Positions 44,368-54,967 of a DNA stretch of 64,000 nucleotides are shown here, one piece after another (position 1 is the stretch's first letter; each line of letters begins with the position of its first letter). Both the position numbers and the translations under genes were made by a program. The stretch is from Novosphingobium endophyticum. Lineage in GTDB: Bacteria; Pseudomonadota; Alphaproteobacteria; Sphingomonadales; Sphingomonadaceae. The stretch is from positions 85,700 to 149,699 of the forward strand of contig NZ_BMHK01000008.1 in assembly GCF_014640675.1 (NCBI RefSeq). Reading direction: 5' to 3'. Under the pieces are notes generated by a model. That model worked only from the letters and a program-made list of their open reading frames with translations. It was not told where the DNA came from and did not search any database.

Positions 44368-44542
44368 GTTTCATCCTGGAGTGGATTGTGTAGCTGAAGG
44401 ATATTAGTCTTCCTGTTCTGATCCTGATTGGAGGTATCTTGTAGCAATCACGCCGCGGCACGATAGCGCGGCTCGTACACCCCGGTCCGGGGATCATGGA
44501 CCCAGGTAAAGGGCCGTCCCTTTCCTGCCGGAGGTCATTGAA

Positions 44543-44707
44543 GTGAATAGGAAAGAGAAGGCAGAACAGCTTGTCGGCGACCTGAGGGAAAGACTCGTCG
44601 AACTGGAATCCCTGGGGGCGCTGGTCGCCGCGGCACACCTCGATGTGGCGATCCACGCCCTTTGCAAAGAGTTCAATGTCGAAGGGAATATCTCCACACC
44701 GGACTAA
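44543..44707 (+). CDS. 54-aa small helical protein
   Basis: The GTG at 44543 has a strong ribosome site, GGAGG at 44530-44534, eight bases upstream. The product starts MNRKEKAEQLVGDLRERLVE and continues LESLGALVAAAHLDVAIHAL before CKEFNVEGN. It should be a pair of amphipathic helices with no membrane segment. The codon pattern and the ribosome site support a real gene. It lies 201 bases upstream of a winged-helix regulator on the same strand. Function unknown. Confidence 0.65.
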   Translation: MNRKEKAEQLVGDLRERLVELESLGALVAAAHLDVAIHALCKEFNVEGNISTPD

Positions 44708-44908
44708 CCTTGGGGAGACGACCACCCCGACCTCGTGACAATGACCCGCGTGGGTTGCGATGCAAGGTACCTGGCCGGTTCAGAACAACACTCTGGCTCT
44801 GCTGCCCTTGCATCGCAATCGTTGGGATAGTCGCTGCAGATCGTCCGTAATCGAAGGATCACGCCTTCGTTCGCGCGTTCTTCAGCCTTGCGCCGGTGAT
44901 TGTGGTCG

Positions 44909-45475
44909 ATGGAAATGACGGACCAATTGATGCGCAATCGGGCGAAGGCCATTCGCCTGATCGGGATTGCCAACGAGTTGCTGGCAATGGCGCGCGAGCT
45001 GGAAATTGGCCAGCCACTCATCTCCGAAAGCGCCGGCGCCTTGAGTGCCGGCAGTCATGCCGCCGTGCCCAGGGAGGCGGCACGCCAGGATCATCCGATC
45101 TGGGTTGAGCTTGCACGGCAGGCGTACGATGACCGACGGCGGCGCACCAAGATCTTTGGCATCGAGGCGCTCTTCGGTGAACCGGCGTGGGATATCCTGC
45201 TCGACCTGTTCATCGCCGCCAAGGAGCGGCGGCGCGTTTCGGTGACCAGCGCCTGCATCGGCTCGGCCGTACCGTCGACGACGGCGCTGCGCTGGATCAC
45301 CATCCTTGAAAAGCACGGCCTCCTGGTCCGCGAAGCGGACCCCGGCGATGCCCGCCGCGTCTACGTCAAGCTCAGCGCACGCGGCTATGCCGCCATGCTC
45401 GAATATTTCGCATCCTCGTCCCGGTCGGTCGTCCTCCTCGACGACCCGGGACACAGCTCAGCAGCGGCGCGATAA
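44909..45475 (+). CDS. Winged-helix (MarR-like) DNA-binding protein
   Basis: The 188-aa protein has an N-terminal helical region (RAKAIRLIGIANELLAMA), a linker, and a winged helix from about residue 85: LFGEPAWDILLDLFIAAKE, then VTSACIGSAVPSTTALRWI as the helix-turn-helix, ILEKHGLLVREADPGDARR as the following helix and wing, and KLSARGYAAMLEYF. This is the MarR-type layout. The target and ligand are unknown. The start may be ATG 44909 or 44915; neither has a strong ribosome site. Confidence 0.82.
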   Translation: MEMTDQLMRNRAKAIRLIGIANELLAMARELEIGQPLISESAGALSAGSHAAVPREAARQDHPIWVELARQAYDDRRRRTKIFGIEALFGEPAWDILLDLFIAAKERRRVSVTSACIGSAVPSTTALRWITILEKHGLLVREADPGDARRVYVKLSARGYAAMLEYFASSSRSVVLLDDPGHSSAAAR

Positions 45476-45547
45476 CACCGAGAGTCCCCGCACCTTTTCG
45501 CCCCCCCCGTAGGAAAGGCAAGCCCGGGCCCAAATCGCCGCTGCACC

Positions 45548-45580
45548 GGGTGACCGGTTCCTTCCTGGAACCGGTCACCC
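45548..45580. terminator. Perfect 14-bp hairpin downstream of eno
   Basis: GGGTGACCGGTTCC (45548-45561) pairs without mismatch with GGAACCGGTCACCC (45567-45580) around a 5-base loop. It lies 23 bases past the eno stop and between convergent genes. No T-run follows directly on either strand, so it may end transcription poorly and act as a 3' stabiliser instead. Confidence 0.6.
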
Positions 45581-45603
45581 GGACCCGATTTTCCGTCAGG
45601 TCG

Positions 45604-46995
<1,392 letters not shown>

Positions 46996-47065
46996 TTATT
47001 CTCAGCGCGATACGCCTATATAGGTACCCCCCGGCGCCAACGGGTAAGGAAGGAAGGATAGACAC

Positions 47066-47635
47066 ATGGCCGATCCCACCGTTACCAGCGGAAACGAGAC
47101 CGAGAACGCCCGGAACCACTTCTCCAAGGCCATGGAAGAAGCCAGGGCCGGCGCTCAGGCGCTTGGCAAGGAAGCGCAGACTCTCGCGGAAGGTTATCTG
47201 GGCAAACTGAACGAGACTCGGTCCGAATGGACCAGCGAAGCCAGGACCCGCTCGACCGAGGCCCGCGACAAGGCGAACGCTGTCGCCACCGACGCGCGGG
47301 AAAAGGCCAACGCCTACGCCGCGGACGCAAAGACCAGGGCGACCGATTTCGCGCTCGAAGGCAAGGCGAGGACCAGTCAGGCCATCGCGGGAATCTCGAA
47401 GCTGATCGACGAGAACGCCGGCCTCATCGACGAGAAGGTCGGCGCCAAATATGGCGACTACGCTCGCCACGCGTCGAAGTCGATGCAGGACGTCGCCGCC
47501 AAACTCGATGAAAAGAGTCTCGACGAACTGAGCGAGGACGCGAAGGAATTCGTACGGCAGAGCCCGGGCGTCGCCATCGGTATGGCAGTTGCCGCAGGGT
47601 TCCTCGTGGGCCGCATGTTCAAGAAGAGCAAGTGA
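47066..47635 (+). CDS. Ala-rich coiled-coil membrane-tail protein (ElaB/YqjD/DUF883-like)
   Basis: The 189-aa protein is Ala/Lys/Glu-rich with LEA-like 11-residue-type repeats in the middle (EARDKANAVATDAREKANAY). The C-terminus, KEFVRQSPGVAIGMAVAAGF then LVGRMFKKSK, is a single glycine-patterned transmembrane anchor with a basic end, like the E. coli YqjD/ElaB proteins that tie ribosomes to the membrane in stationary phase. AAGGAAGG precedes the ATG. It is the first gene after the EcfG-type promoter. Confidence 0.75.
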   Translation: MADPTVTSGNETENARNHFSKAMEEARAGAQALGKEAQTLAEGYLGKLNETRSEWTSEARTRSTEARDKANAVATDAREKANAYAADAKTRATDFALEGKARTSQAIAGISKLIDENAGLIDEKVGAKYGDYARHASKSMQDVAAKLDEKSLDELSEDAKEFVRQSPGVAIGMAVAAGFLVGRMFKKSK

Positions 47636-47648
47636 CGCCCGGAAGACC

Positions 47649-48029
47649 GTGCAGGAAATGACGCCAGGACTTGCCCCTTCGCCGCATGAGGCGGAGGATC
47701 CGACGCTTGCCGAGGACGTGCAGCAGCTCATGCGGGATGCGCGTGCCTTGGCCGAGGCCGAGTTCGCCTTTCAGAAGACGCGCGCGGCATACGCGGGCGC
47801 CGAGGCAAAGGGCATCGCCCTGCTTGGCGTCGTCGCGGTCGTTCTGGTGTTCTTCGCGGTCATGGCGCTGGTTGTCGGCGCCGTCATAGCGCTTGGCCCC
47901 GTCCTGACGGCGTGGGGCGCGATGGCCGCGGTCACACTGGCCTTGCTGACGATCGCGGGGATTTGCGCCCTTGCGGCGAAAGCGAGGCTCAAGCGGTTGA
48001 AGAACGCCATATCCGACAAAAAGGGTTAG
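47649..48029 (+). CDS. YqjE/phage-holin-like membrane protein
   Basis: The product of about 126 aa (GTG 47649, or ATG 47658) has a short acidic N-terminus (EDVQQLMRDARALAEAEFAF), two adjacent hydrophobic helices (GIALLGVVAVVLVFFAVMAL and WGAMAAVTLALLTIAGICAL) and a basic end (KARLKRLKNAISDKKG). This is the holin-superfamily 3_6/YqjE layout. In E. coli yqjE follows yqjD, matching the order here. It starts 13 bases after the previous stop. Confidence 0.7.
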   Translation: MQEMTPGLAPSPHEAEDPTLAEDVQQLMRDARALAEAEFAFQKTRAAYAGAEAKGIALLGVVAVVLVFFAVMALVVGAVIALGPVLTAWGAMAAVTLALLTIAGICALAAKARLKRLKNAISDKKG

Positions 48030-48033
48030 CCAG

Positions 48034-48351
48034 ATGGCGAAGCTTGCCTTGCAACTCGAAGCCGATCGCGCCGCGCGCGATGTCGCACGAGCAGCCTTCG
48101 ATGCACGCTACGGAGCGATCAAGGCCGACATGGAGGAACGCGGCCTCGCCGGACGCGTCCTCGACGAAACGATGGAAAAGGCGCGCGGCGCCCTGGATGA
48201 GGCAGTCGACGTCGCGGAGAGCCATCCCGGCGTCATCGGCGGAACCATAGCGGCGCTTGCGCTTTGGTTTCTCAGGAACCCCATCATCGCCTGGATCGAG
48301 GAACTGCTCGGTCCGGCGATGAACCGGACGAAGGAAGCAGACGATGCCTGA
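48034..48351 (+). CDS. Small membrane-associated protein, unknown function
   Basis: The 105-aa protein has a charged helical N-terminal half (ADRAARDVARAAFDARYGAI), then a moderately hydrophobic segment (SHPGVIGGTIAALALWFLRN) that could span the membrane once, and a short acidic tail. It starts 4 bases after the previous gene and overlaps the next by 8 bases, so it is part of the stress operon. No family is recognised; the position resembles yqjK in the E. coli yqj operon, but I see no sequence similarity to claim. Confidence 0.7.
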   Translation: MAKLALQLEADRAARDVARAAFDARYGAIKADMEERGLAGRVLDETMEKARGALDEAVDVAESHPGVIGGTIAALALWFLRNPIIAWIEELLGPAMNRTKEADDA

Positions 48352-48871
48352 CAACGATCCGAACACACCCCACACGCCTCCCGGCGCGGATGACTCCAAC
48401 AGGGTAGTCGCGCTCACTCCCGTTCCGGCAGAACCGAAACCGTCCGAAAAGGTCATCACCTTCGTGCGCAAGCACCCGGTGCTGACAGTCGCCGGGGGAC
48501 TCGCCGCCGGAATCGCCATAAGCGCACTGCTGCCTCGCAAGGCCGGCCGCAGACTGGCGGGCCGGGCTGTCACCATTGCCGAAGCGGCAGGCGCGGCGGC
48601 CATGACGTTCGGGCGGGACACTTCCGGGAAAGTCCAGAGCCTCGGCCACGACGCCAGGCACAAGGCGGAGGACCTCGCTTCCCGGGCAGAGAAGGCCGGC
48701 GGAGTGACGGCGGCGCAACTCGAAAGGTACGGGCTTGCCGCCATTGCCGCCGCCAGCGCGCTGGGCCGGGCGGCCGTCAAACGCGCCGAAAAGGTAGGCC
48801 ATGCCGCGGCCGACAAGGGTCATCAGATCGCCGACAAGGCGGGCGAACTGAAGCATCGCATCCGGGACTGA
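48344..48871 (+). CDS. Ala/Lys-rich membrane-anchored protein, unknown function
   Basis: The 175-aa protein has a proline-rich start, a KVITFVRKHPVLTVAGGLAA then GIAISALLPRKAGRRL segment near residues 36-67 that resembles the DUF883-type glycine-patterned anchor, and a long amphipathic Ala/Lys/Glu tail (ARHKAEDLASRAEKAGG; AAADKGHQIADKAGELKHRI). The anchor is N-terminal here and C-terminal in the first gene of the operon. It is the last gene of the EcfG-linked unit. Confidence 0.7.
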   Translation: MPDNDPNTPHTPPGADDSNRVVALTPVPAEPKPSEKVITFVRKHPVLTVAGGLAAGIAISALLPRKAGRRLAGRAVTIAEAAGAAAMTFGRDTSGKVQSLGHDARHKAEDLASRAEKAGGVTAAQLERYGLAAIAAASALGRAAVKRAEKVGHAAADKGHQIADKAGELKHRIRD

Positions 48872-48933
48872 TCTCCGTTACTGCTAACAATTCGCAATAT
48901 CTGTGAATTATGGGTCGTTCCCGCGATCCGTGC

Positions 48934-48962
48934 TTGCTCTTGCCCATATCAAAAATTATAGG
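48934..48962 (+). promoter_or_regulatory. Putative sigma-70 promoter of the DUF4170 gene
   Basis: TTGCTC (48934-48939) and TATAGG (48957-48962) are separated by 17 bases, 38 bases before the start codon. The surrounding 128-base gap shows nothing else. Confidence 0.4.
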
Positions 48963-48999
48963 AGCGCCTCCTCGCTAATCAGGAAAGCGGTCCTCTCCC

Positions 49000-49221
49000 A
49001 TGCAGAAGCTTCACCTCGTCATGGGCGGCCGGGTCTCGGACCCGCGCAGCCTCGAATTTGCCGATCTCAAGAACGTCGATCTGGTCGGCGTCTATCCTGA
49101 CTACGCCTCCGCAGAGGAAGCCTGGCGCTCCAATGCGCAGCGCACGGTCGACGACGCGGAGATGAAGTACGTGATCGTTCACCTCCACCGCCTGCTTGAG
49201 CCTGAACTGCCCGAAGGCTGA
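49000..49221 (+). CDS. DUF4170 domain protein
   Basis: The 73-aa protein matches the small DUF4170 family: LHLVMGGRVSDPRSLEFADL at the start, VGVYPDYASAEEAWRSNAQR in the middle and TVDDAEMKYVIVHLHRL near the end, the most conserved part. The family is widespread in alphaproteobacteria and soluble by sequence; its function is unknown. It ends before a strong bidirectional terminator and converges on greA. Confidence 0.82.
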   Translation: MQKLHLVMGGRVSDPRSLEFADLKNVDLVGVYPDYASAEEAWRSNAQRTVDDAEMKYVIVHLHRLLEPELPEG

Positions 49222-49248
49222 TCGCGCCTCTCGGGCGAAGGGAAAACG

Positions 49249-49277
49249 AAAAGGCCGGCATCGCTGCCGGCCTTTTT
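49249..49277. terminator. Bidirectional Rho-independent terminator
   Basis: AAAAGGCCGGCA (49249-49260), loop TCGC, TGCCGGCCTTTTT (49265-49277). The stem is perfect and the A-run and T-run make it work in both directions, for the DUF4170 gene and greA. Confidence 0.92.
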
Positions 49278-49316
49278 CTTGTCAGCCATACCCAGGCCCG
49301 CAGGCCCCGGCACGGA

Positions 49317-49793
49317 TCAGATGAACTCGATCCCCTGAACGAGATAGAACTTGTCGCCGGACGGCACGGTCACTTCGATCTCGTCATCGACCTTGCGGCC
49401 GATCAGCGCCTTGCCCAGCGGCGAATTGTAGCTGATGCGCCCCACCTTGGCATCCGCCTCATAGGGGCCGACGATCTGATAGCGCACCGGTTTCTCGTCG
49501 TCATCGAGCAGGGTCACTGTGGCGCCGAAGATGATCTTGTCGCCCGAAAGCGTGGCCGGATCGATGATCTGCGCCCGGCTAATCTTGTCCTCCAGGTCGG
49601 CAATGGTCGCTTCGACCTGCCCCTGGCGTTCCTTGGCGGCGTGGTATTCGGCGTTCTCCGAAAGGTCGCCATGCGCGCGCGCTTCCTCGATCGCATCGAC
49701 AATGCGCGGTCGCTCCTCGCGCAGAGCCTTGAGGTCGGCGGTAAGCTTTTCATACCCTTCGGCGAGCATGGGCAGCTTTTCGATACTGGCCAT
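49317..49793 (-). CDS. greA: Transcription elongation factor GreA
   Basis: The 158-aa factor enters the RNA polymerase secondary channel to rescue backtracked complexes. The N-terminal coiled coil starts [17 protein letters not shown] and carries the tip acidic pair in [18 protein letters not shown]. The C-terminal domain has [17 protein letters not shown] and [20 protein letters not shown] 49793 has AGGAG nine bases upstream; the other ATG at 49799 is too close to it. It lies 102 bases downstream of carB. Confidence 0.97.
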   Translation of the reverse strand: MASIEKLPMLAEGYEKLTADLKALREERPRIVDAIEEARAHGDLSENAEYHAAKERQGQVEATIADLEDKISRAQIIDPATLSGDKIIFGATVTLLDDDEKPVRYQIVGPYEADAKVGRISYNSPLGKALIGRKVDDEIEVTVPSGDKFYLVQGIEFI

Positions 49794-49895
49794 CGGCATT
49801 TTCTCCTGCTGCCTCCGTTGTCGCCGACTAATCGCCTGTCCCGTCCCTGAAGGAACAGGTGCGATCCGCAGCGATGTGGGGAGGCAAGATCGATT

Positions 49896-52800
49896 TCAGC
49901 TATAATAATCCTGCAATGAGCGCACTTCAAGCTGGCTGCCACGAATTGTCGCAATTGCCTCGGCAGCGGCGACGCTGGCGGCCGCCGTCGTGAAGATCGA
50001 GACTTTCGCCCGCAGCGCCGATGCGCGGATCGACTGCGAGTCCTTGAGGCTCTGCCATCCCTCTGTCGTATTGAAAACAAGGGAAATTTCGCCGTCAATG
50101 ATCTTGTCGACGATGTGCGGACGCCCTTCCGCGACCTTGTTGACCTTCTCCACAGCGAGCCCGGCATCGGCCAGGTACTTCTGCGTGCCCGAAGTTGCGA
50201 TAATCCTGAAGCCCTGCTCGATCAGGCGGCGCACGGCCGGCAGGATATGCGGCTTGTCGCTGTTCTTGACCGAGACGAAGACAGTGCCTTCGGTCGGCAG
50301 CTTCATGCCCGCGCCCAGTTGCGCCTTGGCGAAGGCCGTGGGGTAATCTCTGTCGATGCCCATCACCTCGCCAGTCGATTTCATCTCCGGGCTCAGCACC
50401 GGGTCAACGCCGGGGAAGCGCGCGAAGGGGAACACCGCTTCCTTGACGGCCATATAATCCAGATCGCGCTTGAACGGCGGGAAATCGGCCAGTTTCTCGC
50501 CAGCCATGACCCGCGCGGCGATCTTGGCGACGGGCTGACCGATGGCCTTGGCAACGAAGGGCACGGTACGCGAAGCGCGGGGGTTGACCTCGATGAGGTA
50601 GACATCGTCCCCCTTCACCGCGAACTGCACGTTCATCAGGCCGCGCACGCCAAGGCCCTTCGCGAGAGCCTCCGCCTGGCGTTCCATTTCCTCGATGATC
50701 TCGCCCGGCAGGCTGTAGGGAGGGATGGTGCAGGCGCTGTCGCCCGAGTGGATACCGGCTTCCTCGATGTGCTGCATGACGCCGGCGACGACGACCTGTT
50801 CGCCGTCGCACAGCACATCGACGTCGCATTCGATGGCGTCGCGCAGGTACTGGTCGATCAGGACCGGGCTATCGCCGGAAACCTGCACGGCAGTCGCGAT
50901 GTAGTCGTCGAGCTGCTGCTCGCTGTCGACGATTTCCATGGCCCGGCCGCCGAGCACGTAGCTGGGGCGGGTAAGGACCGGATAGCCGATGCGATTGGCG
51001 ACGGCGACAGCCTCATCCCGGCTGCGCGCGATGCCGTTGGCAGGCTGCTTGAGTCCGAGCTTTTCGACCAGCGCGGCAAAGCGCTCGCGATCCTCGGCAA
51101 GGTCGATCGCGTCCGGCGAGGTGCCAAGGATCGGAATGCCGGCCTTCTCGAGCGCGTGAGCCAGCTTGAGCGGCGTCTGACCGCCAAACTGGACGATGAC
51201 GCCGACAAGCTCGCCTTTCGACTGCTCGACGCGCAGGATTTCCAGCACGTCCTCGGCCGTCAGCGGCTCGAAATAGAGACGGTCCGACGTGTCGTAGTCG
51301 GTCGAGACGGTCTCCGGGTTGCAGTTTATCATGATCGTCTCGTAGCCGGCCTCGGACAGTGCGAAGCAGGCGTGGACGCAGCAGTAGTCGAACTCGATGC
51401 CCTGCCCGATCCGGTTCGGGCCGCCGCCGAGGATCACGATCTTCCTGCGATCGGAGGGCATGGCCTCGTCTTCGGGTTCGCCGAAGAACGGCGCCTCGTA
51501 GGTCGAGTACATGTAGGGCGTGATCGCCTCGAACTCGGCGGCGCAGGAATCGATGCGCTTGAAGACCGGGTGAACGCCCAGCTTGCCCCGAAGCTCACGC
51601 ACCTCATCCTCGCTCGTCGCTCCCGCCATGGCGCGCAGCGCGTCGTGGAGCAGGCCGGAACGCCTGGCCTGCGTCTCGCCAAGGCCGCCCGCCACGCCCA
51701 CCGAACGCACCGCGAGGGTGGCAAGCCGCTTGTCGGAAAAGCCCATGGCCTTCAGGCGGCGCATGCCGGCCGCGTCGATCGGCAAGCCGTCCTGCATGAC
51801 CTTCGCTTCCTCGGCGATGATCTCCTCGATGTGGCGCAGGAACCACTTGTCGTAGAACGTGATCGCGTGAATCTCGTCGACCGTGAAACCCTCGCGCATG
51901 GCCTGGGCCGCGACCAGCAGGCGCTCGGGCGTGGCCTTCGCCAGCGCCGCCGTGATCGTGTCGCGCCCTGCCCCTTCCAGCTCGGGCACGCGGTTGAAGC
52001 CGTCGAGGCCGGTTTCGAGACCGCGCAGCGCCTTCTGCAAGGACTCCTTGAAGTTGCGGCCGATTGCCATGACCTCACCGACAGACTTCATCGCCGTGGT
52101 CAGTTCCGCCTTCGCGCCCTTGAATTTCTCGAAAGCGAAGCGCGGGATCTTGGTGACGACGTAGTCGATCGTCGGCTCGAACGAGGCCGGAGTAGCGCCG
52201 GTGATCTCATTCATGATCTCGTCGAGCGTATAGCCCACCGCCAGCTTCGCGGCGACGCGCGCGATCGGGAAGCCGGTCGCCTTCGAGGCCAGCGCCGAGC
52301 TGCGCGAAACGCGCGGGTTCATCTCGATGACGATGAGGCGGCCGTCCTTGGGATTGACCGCGAACTGTACGTTCGAACCGCCGGTTTCGACGCCGATTTC
52401 GCGCAGCACGGCGATGCTCGCCGAGCGCATGATCTGGTATTCCTTGTCGGTCAGCGTCAGCGCCGGGGCAACGGTGATCGAATCGCCCGTATGCACGCCC
52501 ATCGGATCGACGTTCTCGATCGAGCAGATGATGATGCAGTTGTCGGCGCGATCGCGCACGACTTCCATCTCGTATTCCTTCCAACCGAGCAGGCTTTCCT
52601 CGATGAGGACCTCGTTGGTCGGAGAAGCATCGAGGCCGGAGCGCACGATCGTCTCGAACTCCTCCCGGTTGTAGGCCACGCCGCCGCCGGTGCCGCCGAG
52701 CGTGAAGCTGGGACGAATGATCGCGGGCAGGCCGGTGCGTTCGAGCACCGCATAGGCGTCGTCGAGCGAATGGGCGACGCCCGAACGCGCGGATTCCAGG

Positions 52801-53219
52801 CCGATCTTGTCCATCGCCTCACGGAAACGCTGGCGATCCTCGGCCTTGTCGATGGCATCGGCATTGGCGCCGATCATGGTGACGCCATACTTCTCCAGCG
52901 TGCCGTCGTTGAAGAGGTCGAGCGCGCAGTTGAGCGCGGTCTGCCCGCCCATCGTCGGCAGTACCGCGTCGGGACGTTCCTTCTCGATGATCTTGGCGAC
53001 GATGGCGGGCGTGATCGGTTCGATGTAAGTGGCGTCGGCCATGTCCGGATCGGTCATGATCGTGGCCGGGTTGGAGTTCACCAGAATGACCCGGTACCCC
53101 TCCTCCTTGAGCGCCTTGATCGCCTGCGTCCCCGAATAATCGAACTCGCAGGCCTGACCGATGATGATCGGGCCGGCGCCGATGACGAGGATCGAGGAGA
53201 TGTCTGTACGTTTGGGCAT
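49896..53219 (-). CDS. carB: Carbamoyl phosphate synthase large subunit
   Basis: The 1107-aa enzyme has two ATP-grasp halves. The first opens [20 protein letters not shown] and has [13 protein letters not shown]; the second has [18 protein letters not shown] and [10 protein letters not shown]. The C-terminal allosteric domain includes [14 protein letters not shown] and [18 protein letters not shown]. It makes carbamoyl phosphate from bicarbonate, ammonia (from CarA) and two ATP for arginine and pyrimidines. A 126-aa gene lies between it and carA. A long antisense frame over this gene is a shadow. Confidence 0.98.
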   Translation of the reverse strand: MPKRTDISSILVIGAGPIIIGQACEFDYSGTQAIKALKEEGYRVILVNSNPATIMTDPDMADATYIEPITPAIVAKIIEKERPDAVLPTMGGQTALNCALDLFNDGTLEKYGVTMIGANADAIDKAEDRQRFREAMDKIGLESARSGVAHSLDDAYAVLERTGLPAIIRPSFTLGGTGGGVAYNREEFETIVRSGLDASPTNEVLIEESLLGWKEYEMEVVRDRADNCIIICSIENVDPMGVHTGDSITVAPALTLTDKEYQIMRSASIAVLREIGVETGGSNVQFAVNPKDGRLIVIEMNPRVSRSSALASKATGFPIARVAAKLAVGYTLDEIMNEITGATPASFEPTIDYVVTKIPRFAFEKFKGAKAELTTAMKSVGEVMAIGRNFKESLQKALRGLETGLDGFNRVPELEGAGRDTITAALAKATPERLLVAAQAMREGFTVDEIHAITFYDKWFLRHIEEIIAEEAKVMQDGLPIDAAGMRRLKAMGFSDKRLATLAVRSVGVAGGLGETQARRSGLLHDALRAMAGATSEDEVRELRGKLGVHPVFKRIDSCAAEFEAITPYMYSTYEAPFFGEPEDEAMPSDRRKIVILGGGPNRIGQGIEFDYCCVHACFALSEAGYETIMINCNPETVSTDYDTSDRLYFEPLTAEDVLEILRVEQSKGELVGVIVQFGGQTPLKLAHALEKAGIPILGTSPDAIDLAEDRERFAALVEKLGLKQPANGIARSRDEAVAVANRIGYPVLTRPSYVLGGRAMEIVDSEQQLDDYIATAVQVSGDSPVLIDQYLRDAIECDVDVLCDGEQVVVAGVMQHIEEAGIHSGDSACTIPPYSLPGEIIEEMERQAEALAKGLGVRGLMNVQFAVKGDDVYLIEVNPRASRTVPFVAKAIGQPVAKIAARVMAGEKLADFPPFKRDLDYMAVKEAVFPFARFPGVDPVLSPEMKSTGEVMGIDRDYPTAFAKAQLGAGMKLPTEGTVFVSVKNSDKPHILPAVRRLIEQGFRIIATSGTQKYLADAGLAVEKVNKVAEGRPHIVDKIIDGEISLVFNTTEGWQSLKDSQSIRASALRAKVSIFTTAAASVAAAEAIATIRGSQLEVRSLQDYYS

Positions 53220-53264
53220 TTGGGCGCTTCTTGCTCTGGAGTTATCGAGTTACGCGTCGTTGGA

Positions 53265-53645
53265 TCAGGAAACCAGTTCGGCGAAAGCCTTTTCCCAGTA
53301 GTCCGGGCCTTCGGCTTCGGCCTTGGCGATAATCGGATCTCCGGCCTGAAGTTCCCTGACCGCGGCCTTGAACTTGTCCGCCTGGAACTGGTGCATCGAG
53401 CCGCCGTATTCGTTCTGCTTCGTCTCCCAGGCGCCCTTCCCTATCATCATGTCGAGGAACACCTTGCCCGCCTCCTTGGAGTGCGACCGCACTTTCAGGC
53501 CGAACTTGCGGGTCGCGATGGAAAACTTGTCCTCGATGATCAGGCCGAGTTCGCCATAGGGATACCAGCGCGGCGCGATGATGAGATCGTTCGCCGGACC
53601 CGCGACGTAGTAGGCGATCATGTGGTCGACGATATCGCTGCTCAT
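53265..53645 (-). CDS. Hypothetical protein between carA and carB
   Basis: The 126-aa product starts at the ATG overlapping the carA stop and ends 45 bases before carB. It is rich in aromatic and charged residues: IIAPRWYPYGELGLIIEDKF (core WYPYGELGLI), KVRSHSKEAGKVFLDMMIG, GGSMHQFQADKFKAAVREL, GPDYWEKAFAEL. No signal peptide, membrane segment or known domain is seen, so it is a cytoplasmic protein of unknown role. Translational coupling to carA makes cotranscription and a functional link with carbamoyl phosphate synthesis plausible. Confidence 0.8.
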   Translation of the reverse strand: MSSDIVDHMIAYYVAGPANDLIIAPRWYPYGELGLIIEDKFSIATRKFGLKVRSHSKEAGKVFLDMMIGKGAWETKQNEYGGSMHQFQADKFKAAVRELQAGDPIIAKAEAEGPDYWEKAFAELVS

Positions 53646-54808
53646 TTCATCATCCCCACAAATTTCTCGAAGAGATAGAAGCTGTCCTGCGGTCCCGGGC
53701 TCGCCTCGGGGTGGTATTGCACACCGAAGGCCTGATTGCCCTTGATGGCAATGCCGCAGTTGGTGCCGTCGAACAGCGATACGTGCGTTTCCTCGACGTT
53801 TTCGGGCAGCGTCGCGTTGTCGACCGCGAAGCCGTGGTTCATCGAGGTGATCTCCACCACGTTGTCGGCAAGGCGCTTGACCGGGTGGTTGGCCCCGCGG
53901 TGTCCCTGGAACATCTTGGCCGTCTTGGCCCCGGCGGCAAGCGCCAGCATCTGGTGGCCCAGGCAGATGCCGAAGATCGGCACATCGCGATCGAGCAGCC
54001 CCCGGATCACCGGCACGGCGTACTTGCCGGTGGCAGCCGGATCGCCCGGACCGTTGGAGAGGAACACGCCTTCCGGCTCGAGCGCGAGCACCTGCTCCAG
54101 CGTGACTTGCGCCGGCACGACCGTGACGCGCGCGCCGGCCTTCACCAGATTGCGGAAAATGTTGTCCTTGGCACCGTAGTCGATCGCCACGACATGCGGG
54201 CCGGCATCGCGCGCGGAGCGGCCATAGCCCTGCCCCAACGTCCAGGTCGAGCCTTCCCAGTCCTCACCGATCTGGCGGCTGACGATCTTCGCCAGGTCCA
54301 TGCCTTCCAGCCCCGGCCACTCCTGCGCCTTCTTAAGCAGCGCGGGAATGTCGAAGTCGCCCTTGGGGTCGTGCGCGATCACCGCGTTGGGTGCCCCGGA
54401 GACGCGGATGCGGCGTGTCAGCGCCCGTGTATCGACACCCGAAATGCCGATCCTGCCCTTGCCCGCCAGCCAGTCACCGAACTCCCCGAGCGCGCGGAAA
54501 CTCGAGGAAGGCGTCACCTCCTCGCGCACCACGCAGCCGACGGCGCTGTCGACCTTCGATTCGATGTCTTCCTCGTTGACGCCGACATTGCCGATATGCG
54601 GAAACGTGAAAGTCACGATCTGCCCCGCGTACGACGGATCGGTCATCACTTCCTGGTAGCCGGTCATGGAGGTGTTGAAGCAGACTTCGCCCACGGCATC
54701 GCCCACGGCGCCAAAGCCCTTGCCCCAGATGACATGTCCGTCACTCAGGACTATCACGCCCGTCGCCCCTTCAGGTTTGGGCGCAAGCGAAAATGCGGCG
54801 TCGGCCAT
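53642..54808 (-). CDS. carA: Carbamoyl phosphate synthase small subunit
   Basis: The 388-aa glutamine amidotransferase subunit supplies ammonia to CarB. The N-terminal domain has FNTSMTGYQEVMTDPSYAGQ. The class I GATase domain has SNGPGDP, the nucleophile Cys in IFGICLGHQMLALA and the catalytic His in VQYHPEASPGP. Its stop overlaps the following small gene (ATGA). yqeY is divergent, 159 bases away. Confidence 0.97.
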   Translation of the reverse strand: MADAAFSLAPKPEGATGVIVLSDGHVIWGKGFGAVGDAVGEVCFNTSMTGYQEVMTDPSYAGQIVTFTFPHIGNVGVNEEDIESKVDSAVGCVVREEVTPSSSFRALGEFGDWLAGKGRIGISGVDTRALTRRIRVSGAPNAVIAHDPKGDFDIPALLKKAQEWPGLEGMDLAKIVSRQIGEDWEGSTWTLGQGYGRSARDAGPHVVAIDYGAKDNIFRNLVKAGARVTVVPAQVTLEQVLALEPEGVFLSNGPGDPAATGKYAVPVIRGLLDRDVPIFGICLGHQMLALAAGAKTAKMFQGHRGANHPVKRLADNVVEITSMNHGFAVDNATLPENVEETHVSLFDGTNCGIAIKGNQAFGVQYHPEASPGPQDSFYLFEKFVGMMK

Positions 54809-54967
54809 GGTGGGTCGCTCCGTTTACGGCGTTTCGTACGTTATAGTGCTAAGGCCCACCCGCTAGAGACGCTTGGGCAGCGCGTCAAGCAGCAGGTGCA
54901 AAATGGCGCGGGCCTTGCTACTTTTAAGATCGCCATATTCCGTCAATTTCAGGACATCGGGAAAACA

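Larger units (their letters stand above)
44089..44542. other. AT-richer intergenic region before a small gene
   Basis: This 454-base gap lies between ribH and a 54-aa gene. Bases from about 44230 to 44450 are clearly lower in GC than their surroundings. It holds a TTAAGTA inverted repeat and a plausible promoter, both listed separately. A 38-codon frame at 44126-44242 has no support beyond a weak ribosome site. I see no tRNA. Confidence 0.5.

Noticed and set aside
50115..53678. An open frame of 1187 codons on the + strand opposite carB
   Set aside because: It mirrors the carB coding region exactly, is rich in Arg, Asp, His and Leu as expected from a complementary frame in high-GC DNA, and has no domain or ribosome site.
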